64,000 bases of DNA. It comes from Oopsacas minuta (Eukaryota; Porifera; Hexactinellida; Lyssacinosida; Leucopsacidae). Position numbers and translations under genes: made by a program. This document shows, piece by piece, positions 11,568 to 24,376 of the stretch (positions are counted from its first letter, which is position 1; every line of letters starts with the position of its first letter). The stretch is from the NCBI GenBank assembly GCA_024704765.1, contig JAKMXF010000301.1:410292-474291 (forward strand). The letters are read 5' to 3'. A model generated the notes under the pieces. It was not told the DNA's origin, searched no databases, and saw only the letters and a program-made list of their open reading frames with translations.

Positions 11568-13327
11568 TATTTATTACATCACAGGACCCTAGAAAATCTT
11601 TAACTGCCCTCGATCATACATTACCAAAATCTGTAACTTCTATTAGAGAGCAAATTATGAAATATGGACTACATGTAACTGAAACAATAAAACAAGTTTT
11701 GATCCTGAAAAAATCAAATGGTGAAAAGTTCAGCATTAGCCTAGATGAATGGACATCGATGCAAAATAGGCGGTATTTGAATCTTGATGTTCACGGAGTT
11801 GGATATTCTGGAATTTGGAATTGGTTAGAATCCATGGAAGTTTTTCTGCAGAGAAATATATTGAGACAATATCGAAACTGAAAGATTTTGAGCTTGATTT
11901 GCAGTCAGATATTATTGCTATTACCACTGACGGCTGTTCAATGATGAAGAAAGTTGGACGATTATTATCAACAATTCATCAATTGTGCTATGCCCATGGC
12001 CTTCAGTTGGTAATCCATGATATATTTTATCAGAAACAAACCACACTATCTGAGATAAATTCTAATTATTCAATTGAAACTGATGAATCTGATGCAGAAC
12101 ATGAAATATTGTCTGAATTGGAAGATACAGATGGATTAGCTATAATAGACCAAGACAATCCCTTGCTTGTAAATGTTAGCGTCAGTGACGTAGTTAATAA
12201 AGTTCGTCGAGTTGTAAAACTCTTCAAGAGGTCTCCACTCAAGAATGAAATTTTACAGACTTACGTAAAAGAGAAACACCCTAATGGATTGCAGCTGATA
12301 CTTGATTATAGAACTCCTTGGAGCACTCTATTGAACATGCTAGAGAGAATCGTTAAGTTAAGGATACCAATTCACAAGGCTTTACTTGACCTAGATATTG
12401 ACATTAAGTTAAACGACGAGGAGTTTCAACAAATTAATAATATCGCACAAGCCTTGCACCTGATTAAGTTAGTAATGGAGGCATTGTGCAGACGAGAGGC
12501 AAATCTCATTATTGCTGAGGAAACGATAAAATTTGTATTTGAAGAAATTCAAACCTATCCTGCTACAGAATACAATATTAGAATCATTGATGTTATTAAT
12601 CAGAGGAGTGTTCAAGAACGCTACATAGAGGCTTCGGAAATAATGGCATATCAACACAACCCGATGGCCAAGCTTGAAAAAAAAGGAATTGTAAGGACAT
12701 TCTGTTACTCACTACTATCTAGAGTGGCTACACATGAAGTTACAGACGTAAATGAGGTAGATAACATGATACCTACTACAAATTCAGCAAGTCAGGAGGC
12801 AAACACTTTTCTTGTGGCAATGAAATTACAATTAGCAATCAATGCTTCGCTTCAAGTATCCCAAAAACAACAAGCATCTGGTGAATCTCTATCATCTACT
12901 CTGAAGCATGAATTAAACATTGCTGAACAAACAAGAGAAAGGGGTATCTTACTAGAGAAGGTTTATCGTATGCTGCTTACAATACAGCCTACTTCTGCAG
13001 AAGCGGAAAGGATTTTCTCATCATGTGCATGCATACCTTTGCAACAAATTTGGAAGTTCACTCAGCGACAAGAGTTTAGATATTCTCTGCGTAATTAGAA
13101 ATAATAACAAATACTCACATATCTATTTCGTTTCAGATAATTGTTAGTTAGAATCTGATTAAAGCTTGTTTTCCAACTGATATTAAAATAAAGTTCAGCA
13201 CATTTACGAATTGCTAAATAATAACATTATAAAACCCCGTTAGATTCAGGACTATTGGGTATTCTTTACCTAATCTCGAAATTCCGGGGATTAGAAAATG
13301 TCCCGGATTGTAAGCCCAAGTAATATT

Positions 13328-14933
13328 TCACTATTAAAACCATATCTAAAATTGTTTGAGTCAAGTAGGAACATTCCTACTTTGCGTGGAGCAGATGTAA
13401 AACAAAAGGAACCAAGACAATATTTCTACAAAGAAAGTATCTGTCATAACTCCAATTGCGCGTAATCAATTAAAGGCTCGCAAACCTTGTCCTACACTGT
13501 TCGGAGACTTGATAGCAATATTGTCCTCGCTAGGGCTATATCTAAAGGTACATGCCGATCTTGAATGCTATTTTACCCTTTAAACACAAGTTGTAAATGG
13601 CATTTGGGTCAATATTGTGATTTGCGGGTTTTAGGAAATCACTGACAAAAAACAATGTTTACAGTACAATCTTGGGACTGAACAGATTCTACCGTACATT
13701 AACAAACAACAGACTTATTTATCTTGTATGATTCCAGCTAAATGATAATAACGTGATGTGTAATTGTTACAAATTCTATTTAAGTCATTTCTCACTTTCA
13801 TCCACCCTTACAACTAAAAATCCTGGCATATACCCTGGAAAACAACACCCTGCAAGAACCACCTTACAGCTATTAGCGTCCATTACACGAAGGTAATCCA
13901 CAGCAGATGCTTCATTGATAAACTCTGCATTCCACTAAGGAACCGTTCTAAATATACGTTACTAGGTACAGCTCAAGGGGAATTAGAGAGAAATGGACAC
14001 GTACCATATTGTATGAGGATTCTTGATATAAGCATCTTGTCAAAGGTATTATCTAACTGATGTAGTGAATGTCTTGGCAGTATTGCCTTATGCGAAGAAA
14101 GTTTGACCTATGGCCTGGTAGAACTTCTTCATAGTCAAATACTATGGATACCATAAATAACATGCTATCTTCCCTTCATCACGTTCTCTCGACATCCCTA
14201 GCACCATACCTGCGTAAATTTACCGATTACACTCAGAGATATAAGTTACGATGAGGTATGTATGTCTGTACACTCGCTGATATTTTCGTAGCGTAATCTA
14301 CACAAGCTTTCTACAATATTTGCTATGCCTCCATCACTTCTAAGCATGCCATGTAGATAACTATACCGTCTAGAAGCTGTTATCACTACTGCAGTAACAA
14401 ATGCTATGTCTGATGCAGCCTAACAGTTACACCAAAGAATGGAACGTGACACAGTGGGTTATTTGAAGACATTAGGGGAAGTAAACATGTAATTACTATG
14501 TATACATAGGAAATGCTAGGGAGTAACTAACATAGAGGCAGAGGAGGCAACTGCCTCCTCGCTTTTTCGGGTGTTGCCTCATTTCCCTATTGTAATCGCC
14601 ATCATATTGAGGCAAATATCCATCCTTGTCACCTCGGTCTGTGATCTCTAGTTAGGCCCCAGAAATGGATTGTTAGTAGTACAGATGGCAATAAATGGAT
14701 TGGAAATTCAAAATCTATCAACGGGCAGTATATGATATAGATTAGCGTGATATGAGGACAATTTTGTATATATAATATTTATAGCTTGAGGGAACATGAT
14801 TTTTAGCAATCCATGAACGTAAAATATTTCCAAAACAAGTAAATATTTTCATTCTGTAGTTTCCTGAGAAATTCTGTGGTAGAACCATATGTAAAGCAAT
14901 GATAGGTTATAATACAAGTAGACTACAAGTAAA
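13328..14933. other. Noncoding interval
   Basis: No coding homology was recognised. The only structure is a 20-bp inverted repeat at 14541-14560, listed separately. Confidence 0.5.
14541..14560. repeat. GAGGAGGCA hairpin motif
   Basis: A 9-bp perfect inverted repeat with a 2-bp spacer, preceded by GAGGCA and followed ~20 bp later by TTGCCTC. It may be a remnant transposon terminus. Confidence 0.45.
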
Positions 14934-15060
14934 GATTTGTAATTTTGGACATTTTGCAATTTATGGACATTTTGTAGTAATGGACATTTTGTAATTTATG
15001 GAAATTTGGAATTTATGGACATCTTGTAATACATGGACCCTTTGTAACTTATGGATAATG
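14934..15060. repeat. Tandem ~18-20 bp repeat
   Basis: About seven degenerate copies of a unit like TTTATGGACATTTTGTAA, varying in length by a few bases. It is a minisatellite with no coding role evident. Confidence 0.85.
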
Positions 15061-15414
15061 AATTCCAATCGTAACTTAGTAAAATGCATAATTAGATGAT
15101 GAAAAATCGTAATATTTGGAGCTGAAAGACCATTGTCAAAGCATAATTAGAGATAATGAATTAGCCTCTATTGTATAATAACAACTAGATGTTAGTGATA
15201 AAGCAAATAGAAATAAGCAAATGTTCAATATAAATGAACTTGCATTACAATATCCTTCCTGTCCGTCTAAGCTATCGTTTAAAGCATGTGATGTTTATAT
15301 AATGTGAATTTTGAATTTTAAGAAATTGATTAGTCAATGATTGAAAATTGGTTAAATGGAATCTGGAGCGACTTTGGGCGAATCTGGAAATAATTATAAA
15401 TCAAATACAAAGCG

Positions 15415-15484
15415 CAGGGCCGTGGCCACTGGTCAGGTTTCTTAGGTTAACCTGACCACCCAGTCAGGTTGGTCAGGTTATGGT
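15415..15484. repeat. GTCAGGTT/AACCTGAC inverted and direct repeats
   Basis: GGTCAGGTT occurs three times and its complement AACCTGACC once within 70 bp, giving a small hairpin. It lies near the C-terminal end of the hAT pseudogene on the minus strand and may be subterminal sequence of that element. Confidence 0.5.
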
Positions 15485-15589
15485 CGGGCTTATTAGATGC
15501 TAATATTTCAATATCTAGACTATACTTGATGCTGATATCCTTAAATCTTTCCTGAAGTGAAGTCGCCTGCGGTGTTTTGACCTAAGAAA

Positions 15590-18583
15590 ATTTGCTGAAG
15601 AAAACGTTTTCTCACAAAAATATGTCGTTGGAAATGGAAGCAAAGGCAATCTTTCAGCTTTTGAAAAGATTTGGTGCTACCCCCTTCACTAAAAGCCAGA
15701 ATTTCGTTTTGTTAGCACAAGAATATTTAGCTTTTGCGTTCTCATTTGCTTGTAAATATAACAACTCGTCTACTATTATGTCGTCTAAGTCCATCATATC
15801 TTCCAGTGACTTCATCGGGGTTAGCAGGTGTTTAGGGATTGATGGAACGTCCGAAAAGCGATTGGAAAAATCAGTAACTAGATTCATCAAATGTTCTTCG
15901 ACAAGGGGAGTAAATTTAACTTCAAGATGTGGTGAAAGAGAAAGAATTGCTTCTACACGTGGGAAATGTTCCATTGGTTGCTCAGTATACGTAAACGAAG
16001 AATTTCAACTTATTTTGAAATGTAGTCACATTTTCTATAGCCGCTTGAAGAAAAATTCCATCTCCCTGCAACCTAAGACTACTCAAGTTATAGTAAGAGA
16101 AGATTTCAGTAAGATAAGCTAATTTCAGTTTGAAATACAGTCTGTAACATAAATATTGAGAATTGCTCCTATTTCTGTTGCTTCAATAATATTCGCTTAA
16201 TCAAGTTATCAATAGCACAGTGCACTAATAATACAATACTAATCAATATTTAATTGTGAATCCATTCGATTCTATGACCATTTTACAACGTCGCGGTAGT
16301 GAATCACAGTAGGGCTGAAGAAAATCAGGACTTATATCTGCCCACAATAATTCTAGCTCTCTCTTGAGTTCAAAAATTGTCCTGGGGCCTCGTTTCAAAA
16401 GTTCTTGTTTTACCCAAGCAAACAGATTTTCAATAGGGCTTAAATCTGGATTTTGGGATGGCCATGGTAGTTGTTTAGGGATATTTTTTATCAGAAATGC
16501 CTTAGCAACTTTAGAAGTGTGTTTGGGATCATTATCCATTGCCAGGCGCCATTGGTCCTGATGAAACATTTCAGCCTGGGTTAGCAAATGGCCTTCTAAA
16601 ATGCGTATGAATATCTTAGCATCCATATTGTCAGTGAAGATACAGAGTGGAAATGTTCCCATTGAGCTAAATGCAGCCCATACATTAATTTTTGGGACAT
16701 GTTTCGTTGTTGGAACCACACGTGTTTTCCAAGATTTTGCCCACATTTTTATCTTTCCTCTACCGAGCCATATAGACATCTCATCGGCAAAAACTATTTG
16801 CGCCCATGATTTCTTAGGATGCATGTGCTTTCTGGACCATTTTACTCGAAAGATTCTGTGTTTTCGCTTACTAAGGGTGGATTAGATGAATATTTCTTAG
16901 TGTAATCAACCGTTTTTAAGGCACGCCAAACGGTTCCATGAGATGGCCTGCCAGGAATAAGATGGGTTAAAGACCTTGTAGACAAATATGGCCTACGCCT
17001 AATTTCCTAGGCCAGACTTCTTAGAAAGGAGAGTATCATAGTAGGTGGCCTTCTAGACCCTCTCTTGCGCCCCAAACCAACAATATTTGAATCTCTAGAC
17101 TTTACTTTATAGACTGTCGCCAAACTTACACCCAAAGATTTGGAAATATCCTTCATAGAAGGCTCACCACGTTTTATTAGAACATCAATTGCCTCTCTTT
17201 TCTGTTTTTCATTTATAGTTAGATCTAACAGTTTACATATTATCAGTAAATATTAAAACAAATTATCCGAACGAAAAGTTGAAAATACTACGTCACACAA
17301 AAATTTCCGACTCATACCCTAGTGAAAAAATGCCTAAAGAAACTAACAAAGGTCATTAATAAGTAAAAACATATCAAGTCAAGTGATTTTGAGTAGGTGG
17401 AATCCAGCTTATTACTAAACACTGAGAGTTAATGTGGTAGGAAAGTAGTATATCAATTTTCTCAATTTTTATGTTACAAACTGTAGATCGATGAAACTCT
17501 TCTGTTTTGAAGAAATGTTTCTGATCTAGAAATTCACATAACTGATCATAAATAAAATACACTCGTTCAAGAGCTTTTCCTCTACTAAGCCAGCGAACCT
17601 CTGTGTGGAAAAGAAGGACGTCAAGTTCTGCTTCCGAATCTTCACATAGCTTTCTTAGCATACGTTCGTTAAAAGGACTTGATTTGACAAAGTCCACAAC
17701 TTTGTTGACAAGGTTAAGTGTTTCATGAAGTTCAGACTGGAGATTTTTAGCAGCTAACGGCTGTTTATGAAGCATACAATAGATAAAACTACACTGCGGT
17801 ACTTCCCTTTTAAAACATCCCAGAATCCAGTATCTCTACCAGTCATATTTCGAGCTCCGTCTGTACTAACACTAACAACTTGGCTTAAACTAATCTGATG
17901 TGAGTCAAAATAGGATCTAACCATCTTGAAGATATCTTGTCCAGTGCAATGACATTCAAAATAATCAACGAAAAGCAATTCTTCCTTTATGCAATCGTTA
18001 TCGATGAACGTATACAAACAATAAGAGTAGATTCTGTTCCAAATATTGACTCATCTAATTGAATGCTGATAGGAATATCCTTTATAAGCCGAACCAATTT
18101 ATCTTCGAAATTCTGTGAAATTTCACTAATCCTCCTTTTTACTGTATCATTAGATAACGGGATTTTGCCTAGTTTCTCAGCTGCCGCACTTCCCAGAAGA
18201 TGCTTGGCACAAGCCAACAGTGAAGGTTTGATTAGAGTTTCTGCATCTGTGTGAGGTTTTTTAAGCTTTGTGATTAGAAAAGATACTTCATAGGATGCCA
18301 AGGTACAGCATTTCAAATCGGTAGACTGAGTGAAGAGAGAAAAAGGCTTTTGTTGATTCAAATATTCTTTTTCTGCGAAAGTACCTTATTGGTTACCCAC
18401 CTCTGTGGAATGTTTTGAAAATTGATGCGCTTTTAAATGATGAGGCCTCATAGAATCATTCGCCAAGCATACATGGCAGGTCAAGCAAAGAGGTTTTAAT
18501 TCGTCTGGACTAGAAATGAATCCAAACTGCAGATAAGAGGGATCATAATGTCGAATTCTGCGTTTTGCATTTGGTTCGGACAT
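15590..18583 (-). pseudogene. ZBED5-like hAT transposase split by a Tc1 element
   Basis: The N-terminus at 18583 carries a BED finger (CLTCHVCLANDS... HHLKAHQFSKH). It continues with 'ISIQLDESIFG', 'VSVSTDGARNM' and 'LFHTEVRWLSRGKALERVYF' down to about 17374. The missing C-terminal half resumes at about 16134: 'LKLAYLTEIFSYYNLSSLRLQG', then 'FTPLVEEHLMNLVTDFSNRFSDV' and 'TKFWLLVKGVAPNL' to about 15590. Order and motifs are those of ZBED5/SCAND3-type hAT proteins. Between the halves sits a Tc1-like transposase in the same orientation. Several stops and frameshifts (near 18370, 18010, 17770 and 15990) inactivate it. Terminal repeats were not located. Confidence 0.85.
16243..17223 (-). pseudogene. 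Tc1-like transposase inside the hAT
   Basis: The N-terminal helix-turn-helix ('EAIDVLIKRGEPSMKDISK', 'SLGVSLATVYKVKS') is followed by a second DNA-binding part. The DDE domain then gives 'IVFADEMSIWLGRGK' (first Asp), 'RLAMDNDPKHTSKVAKAF' (second Asp) and 'NPDLSPIENLFAWVKQELL' (Glu), the DDE pattern of Tc1. The last 193 codons (16824-16243) are open. Upstream the frame has stops near 17010 and 16840. I could not align convincing terminal inverted repeats: the inner edge of the hAT halves limits the element to about 16135-17373. Confidence 0.9.
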
Positions 18584-18856
18584 AATCGTCTGATTGTATA
18601 ATAAAGTCTTGCAATGATAGAATTGAAAATGAATTAATGTAGATACAGTTCTATGTCATATTTATGTAGATTGTAAAATGAAATTGTTTCAATCAATAGG
18701 ATGCCATATTATTCACATTATTGGAATCACACATCGATAACGTATTCACAATCGAATACATAGTATATATTGCATAAAAAAGCAACGTATATTTGTCAGA
18801 TGTATGACATCTTTTCGAACCCTTACATTGTAAGGCTTACAAAGTATCAACAATAA

Positions 18857-21575
18857 CACTGCTCAACAATTTTTTTTCATTTTTTGTTGCATGAGATTTT
18901 TCAATTGATTCTATATAATTTTCGGATGCTGATTTCAAATCTGCAATCAGTTTCTTTCTGCATGCTCTAGTTTTCATGCAATCGACAATTTAAATTTTTT
19001 CGTTTGTGGTACTTATTTAGTACATAAATCTGATCTCCACCAAATACTTTTTATCTATCAAGCCATTTTTCTTAGATTGTAGCTGTTACTATGATTTAGT
19101 AATGGCTTCAATCTATTGAAAACAAAAGCACCACTCTATTGTTCTCTGAAAACATGACACTATTAGCGAAGTGTCAAAATTTAAATAAATCAAAAATCAT
19201 CATGTTGATTTTTTTGAAATGATTTAATTCAAACAACCCTAAGTGATTGTAGTGAAGTATCGTGGATAGATGCAGCAGAATAGGCATTTAAGCTTTATTT
19301 TTCCGCTCGTCTGCTGGTAGCCTTAATTAGAACCAAGGTTTTGTTATTCAGTTTGTTTGTGTTAAGTTACATAGATATCAACAGACTTTCTTTCGATTCT
19401 TAACTCTTCAGATTTGATCATGGCTTCTTCTAGTAGACATAAATGCAAAAATAACCTGATTCATTTTGTTACATCTGTGGTGTGTATACGCTTTCGCGTC
19501 AAAGACGAAATATAACATCGTTTGTGAAGCGTGCCTACATAGCATACTTTGGTATCCCTCTTGGTGATCAAGATAAGAAATGGTCTCCTCATATTGTGTG
19601 CCATAACTGCGAAGAAATGCTCCAAGACTGGACAAAAGGAAAGCGGAAGGGTCTGCCTTTTGCCATTCCAATGGTGTGGCGTGAACCCCAAGACCACACG
19701 ACTGACTGCTACTTTTGCATGGTCAATACAAAAGGTGTTGGCAAGAAGAGCCGACAAACGCTTTCTTATCCTAGTATACCATCAGCTATGCGACCTGTCT
19801 CGCACTCTGATAGACTTCCTCCTCCGGTTGTTAGTGGTTTTGCTTTTCCTAATGATGAAGAAACTAAATTGGAAAGGGAAGAGATCGTAGAAATGGAATA
19901 TCAAAAAACAGACACAGAATCAGAATCTGAAGATTCTTCTTGTGAAACCAGAGTAACTGTCCAGCAGTTTAATCAATCAGAACTGAATGACATAGTACGT
20001 GATTTAGATCTGCCCAAGCAAGCAGCTGAGCTCTTAGCCTCCAGGCTCAAAGAATAACAGGTGCTGGATCAATCTGTAAAGGTTTCCTTTTTTCGAAAAA
20101 GAGAAGAACTCCTTCTGCCTTATTTTTCAGTAGAAAATAAGCTGGTATGTTGCAACGATATTCCTGGTCTTCTCGGACAACTGGGTATCTCCTCATATGA
20201 TCCAGGAGAATGGCGATTGTTTTTGGACAGTTCCAAGCGCAGCCTCAAGTGTGTTCTTTTACACAATGGAAATGTTTATGGAGCTGTTCCAGTTGGTCAC
20301 TCCACTGTCTTGAAGGAACAGCATGATGACATTAGAATTGTTATGGATTTACTCGGATATCATGATCACAACTGGATCATTTGTGTTGACCTCAAAATGG
20401 TTAGTTTTCTGCTAGGTCAGCAAAAAGGATACACTAAATTTCCATGTTATCTGTGCATGTGGGACAGCAGAGCACGTGAAAAACATTGGATACAGAAGGA
20501 GTGGCCCTTACGTGAAACATTTCAAGCTGGCATGCCTAACGTAACACACGACCCGATCGTAAGCAGAGACAAAATTGTTTTTCCACCCCTGCACATCAAG
20601 CTAGGTCTGATGAAACAGTTCGTTAAAGCCCTAAATCCTGACAATGAATCCTTTCATCATCTTGTGTATACTTTCCCTGCTTTGTCATATGATAAAATCA
20701 AAGCAGGAGTGTTTGATGGACCACAGATACGTACACTTATTCGCGACAAAAACTTCATTCAGAAAATGAATGTCAGGGAGTAAGCTGCATGGCTATCTTT
20801 TGTGGATGTTATACAGAACTTTCTTGGTAACAGAAAAGCTCCAAACTATGAAATGCTTGTATCCAAGATGCTCTCAGGGTTTCGTGATTTGGGATGCAAC
20901 ATGAGCATAAAAGTACATTTTCTGTACAGCCACCTGGACAAATTCCCTGAAAACCTTGGGGCTGTCAGTGACGAACAGGGAGAGCGTTTCCACCAGGATC
21001 TTATGACAGTGGAAGAACGTTACCAAGGTCGATGGGATCGACATATGATGGCAGACTATTGTTGGGGCATTAAACGTGACTGTCCTCACAAAGCGTACAA
21101 ACGCAGAAGTTATAAGAGGAAATTTTGTCCAGATTTGTAGAATATTTGAATCTTTTGCATCTTGTCATTGATCGCTTTAAGTTACTATTGTAGATTGCCA
21201 TCGTTCTTTTCTACGTTATTTTGCAAAAAAAATCAATTTTTACATGCATATTACCAGCAAACTGTTGTTTTTTACATTTTTTAAAACATTTGTTGCCCAT
21301 CTGTCTACAAATACAATTTCTATTGGCAACATGAAAGTTTTTTGGCACCTATTTTTGTTTTGAGGCTAGTTATTCAACTGTAAGCAGAACATCATTTGAC
21401 AAATCATGTCACTTTTTCAAAAAATATGAATTTTGTGCAAAAAAATTAAAAATCTCGATTTGCAAAAAATCTAGAGCTTGCGGAAAAAAACTAAGGTCGG
21501 ATTCGGATTCAGCGCCCCAATATTAGGTAAAAACAAGTGTTGGTAGAAATGCAACAAAATTTTTGTTGAGCAGTG
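18857..21575 (+). mobile_element. TIR transposon of an unassigned DDE-like family
   Basis: Inverted termini start CACTGCTCAACAA on both sides (18857 and the complement ending 21575) and then share a T-rich stretch ending TTTTGTTGCAT. TAA lies immediately outside both ends, so the TSD is TAA or TA. The 2719-bp element holds one plus-strand gene (19420-21140) plus AT-rich subterminal regions. I recognise the encoded protein as a family repeated in arthropod genomes, but do not know its superfamily. The ends are read directly from the sequence. Confidence 0.75.
19420..21140 (+). pseudogene. Unassigned DDE-like transposase with Cys-rich N-terminus
   Basis: The start at 19420 (MASSSRHKCK) is followed by a +1 shift near 19450, then 'CYICGVYTLSRQRRN', 'HIVCHNCEEMLQDW' and 'DCYFCMVNTKG', an N-terminal zinc-binding region with three Cys pairs. 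An acidic linker leads to 'LPKQAAELLASRLKE' and a TAA at 20055-20057, after which the same frame continues. The core shows 'WIICVDLKMVSFLLGQQ' (likely first Asp), 'CYLCMWDSRAREKHW' (CxxC), 'FPPLHIKLGLMKQFVKAL', then a TAA at 20781, and 'SDEQGERFHQD' (likely Glu) with 'GRWDRHMMADYCW'. Apart from one shift and two stops the gene is complete (about 570 codons). The catalytic assignment is inference from conserved acidic positions. Confidence 0.8.
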
Positions 21576-21699
21576 TAATCATATCTGAGCACTAACTTTA
21601 TCGACGTATAATGCAAATGGGTTTTTTAAAGAGCGAGGAATTGAATACAAAGATATAAAGTAAGTAGCGATAGCGAAGAGCCTCCTCTGACTAGATTAT

Positions 21700-21787
21700 T
21701 TACGCACACCCCCGGTATAGATTGTTCTCTCCGGATATGTATCCCCCTCTTCGGTATTGCCATCTCCCTGGTTGAGAACCATTGCCT
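21700..21787 (-). mobile_element. Possible hAT terminus fragment
   Basis: The minus strand reads CAATGGTTCTCAACCAGGGA from 21787, similar to the CAGTGGTTCTCAAC ends common in hAT elements. No partner end was found, so this is a fragment or chance. Confidence 0.3.
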
Positions 21788-21789
21788 TA

Positions 21790-24370
21790 TAGTGGAATTT
21801 ACACTGTGCTAGATTTCCACTTTCTGATCTTAGAAGTGTTGCCATATCTCTGAATAAATCCATAAATTTAATGTTCTCATCCAAATGGATGAATAATTAT
21901 ACTTAGTCGTATTGGATATGACCCCATATATATATATAAGAGCACAGTTGCATCATAGATGATTTTCGGAGGTATCAAAGCTACATTGCGCATACATAAT
22001 GTACTAGTTAAAACATTAAATCTTGTTGCTATGACGCACTAGAATGTTGTTAACATTAGGATTCGTACGTGAAACATGTAAGTTCCTAATACGTACTTAC
22101 AAGTTGAAGCACTAAGAGATAACAGTAGTTTACGAATTCCCCATTGTTAACTTCGTTCAAGGGAATTATGGAAACACTAATACTCCAAAGCAAAAAATCA
22201 CCAGAATCCCGGGATTGGATCCGTTTGCGTTCTTTTGAAGCGGGTAATAGCCCTCTCCCACCTTATATGAATACCACGCCGCACAAGACCAAGGGTGATT
22301 CGGGATCCTGTGGGTCTGAGAATAAAAAACAGCTATGAATGATATACTTAGTTGACTTTAAATATCGTGATATTCAATACTATCTGATCCCTATTTTACT
22401 TCATGTTGTGTCCTAAACCAAAAGGTTCCCAATAATTATCATCCAATTTCGAACCTGACTGAACATCGGAACGAAATTTCTAGCAATTGTTTTAAAAGTA
22501 TGCAAAATAGCGTGAAAATTTGTTAATCACTTGATAATTAATGTAGATATAGAAGAAAATGTCAAATTGGATTCACTATACCCGATTACAACTAAATAGC
22601 AGATAGATATAAATATTTAGCATCATTTTGAAAATTGCAAAAAGGTGGACATTAAGATTAATAGTATTATCATGTGATTAATCATAATGCTAACTTTTTG
22701 CAATCATGTAGATTAGAATTGATGATGTCAAATTTGGAATCTCTGCTATACTCAATTTACCCTGACTAATAGTTGGAACGAATCTCTGGCATCATTCTGA
22801 AATGTTTCAAAAGGGTGTGCACGGTGAGAGAAAAGGCACTTTAGGGGAAATAGGCATGTTCTTATATAGTAAATAGACGGTAAAAATCGATTAGAATCTT
22901 GAAACCCCATGTACAAGTAGTATTTATCACAATTTGTAATGTTTTTGAGGAAATTTCCTAAATACGAAATTTATGGTTGGATAATGTATTAATATTAAAT
23001 AACCCATGAATGAAATAATAGCTCCCAAACAGGATGAATTTAGTTCAAATCCTAGTTATTCTGAATCGAATAAACGTCTTTTCAGGGCTTTGAGGAGGTG
23101 TAGAATTTAGTGAAATCTTCCCCTACATGTATATCAAACGCTCCACAAGGTTAGAATGTGTGATCATGACCAACTATTTAACGTTTTCGAATGGTAAAGC
23201 AAATTTTGTGAGATCACAATATATTCCTTCCATTGATAGGGTAGATATGTCACTAATTATCAATATGAAGATGAAAGATGTCAAAATTATTGTCAGTAGG
23301 CGACACTTAGGAGATTATATTACTATTTCGATTTTCAGATTATTATATAATATGATGGAGTTATGATAATCTTGTTGTGACGAAATTTTACAACAAAATT
23401 CAAATTTGGGAATGAATTCACTCAATCCTACTCCTATCATCCATAGGTGGGTTCTTCAAAGAAATTTACATTTATAAGTTTTAAAGTATGCTAAATCCAA
23501 ACATTCATGAAAATATATTTGAGACAATGAAAAATCTCGATTTCGCCTAAATTTCGTACTGTGGTGTGACAATATGATTATTCACATGATAAATCTGTGA
23601 ATTAGTTACTTTCGCGCTCTGAAACAATATGTTGAAACCTAATCTCTAAAAACCATGAGATCTACAATTATGATTCACTAGAAACAAATAAATGTATAAA
23701 TTTTAAGATACGCATTATGGTTTACTAAAAAATTCTATAACTTCGAGCACTAACTAGTATTTCCATTAGTTGTTTTGAACTATTAAATACAAGAAGAATA
23801 TCTCTAGAACACATCATCTCTTTATCTGTTTCCAAATATTTCATATATAGGAAATTCTCAAAACAGTGAGTGAATTGATTTCTACATGGTGTGAATTAAT
23901 TCATGTTTCACCCCAGATTTATAGATAACATTCTCCTAAACAGCAAGAACATATGGTTCAATATTCCGAAAGTAATATTTCCCTCGATCTATATGTTGGG
24001 TAAAGGCACCATCACCGTATCTCCAATATTTGTACTATAAATCTTATTCCGAATTGTTCGCACATTTTCTCAACTATGCAATTTTTTTGGTACCTTATCG
24101 ACGGAAAATATTTCAAGATTGTCAGAAACTGCTCTCAGTTTAGGATTTACTTGTGTATTATTGAAAGGCTGGATTTTGTGTTGGTGTTAATAATTTGGAT
24201 AATAAAATGTTGTATTCAGTTGCGTATTAATTGCCGATTGAACGAATTGAATTCCTTCTGACCATTAGTTTAACTAATATATTAATTCTTAAATTGATGA
24301 TACTCTAATTATGTGATATTGGTATTCTTTGAATTATGATAGATTAGTAACTACATATATTACAATAAAT
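21790..24370. other. Noncoding AT-rich interval
   Basis: No gene or element was recognised. The 64-codon frame at 22144-22338 lies in a slightly more GC-rich patch but matches nothing I know. Confidence 0.4.
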
Positions 24371-24376
24371 ATATTA

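Larger units (their letters stand above)
8856..13095 (+). pseudogene. hAT transposase, split by Tigger insertion and frameshifts
   Basis: The N-terminus has a BED-type zinc finger (CKACNKTLKC..., then His residues in HVHLKSAH). The frame continues through 'LARLKACDGLSFS' and is interrupted at 9183 by the Tigger. It resumes after 11569 with 'VFITSQDPRKSLTALDHTLP', then 'FSISLDEWTS' (first acidic residue), 'AITTDGCSMM' (second), 'HQLCYAHGLQLV', and ends in the hAT dimerisation region 'TSAEAERIFSS' near 13000. Frameshifts occur after the BED finger, at the insertion site and near 11815. From 11815 one long frame runs to 13095. It is inactive as it stands. The family resembles BED-finger hATs of invertebrates. 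Confidence 0.88.
8449..13319 (+). mobile_element. hAT transposon with nested Tigger
   Basis: The ends are inverted: TAGGGCTTACAATCC at 8449 and the complement of GGATTGTAAGCCCAA ending at 13319. They are flanked by a perfect 8-bp TSD, GTAATATT (8441-8448 and 13320-13327), the hAT length. The left subterminal ~120 bp holds several AATCCCGGGA-type motifs; the right end has related CCCGG/CCCCGG copies. Inside lies a plus-strand hAT transposase interrupted by a Tigger element (9184-11567). Without the Tigger the element would be about 2.5 kb. Confidence 0.92.
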
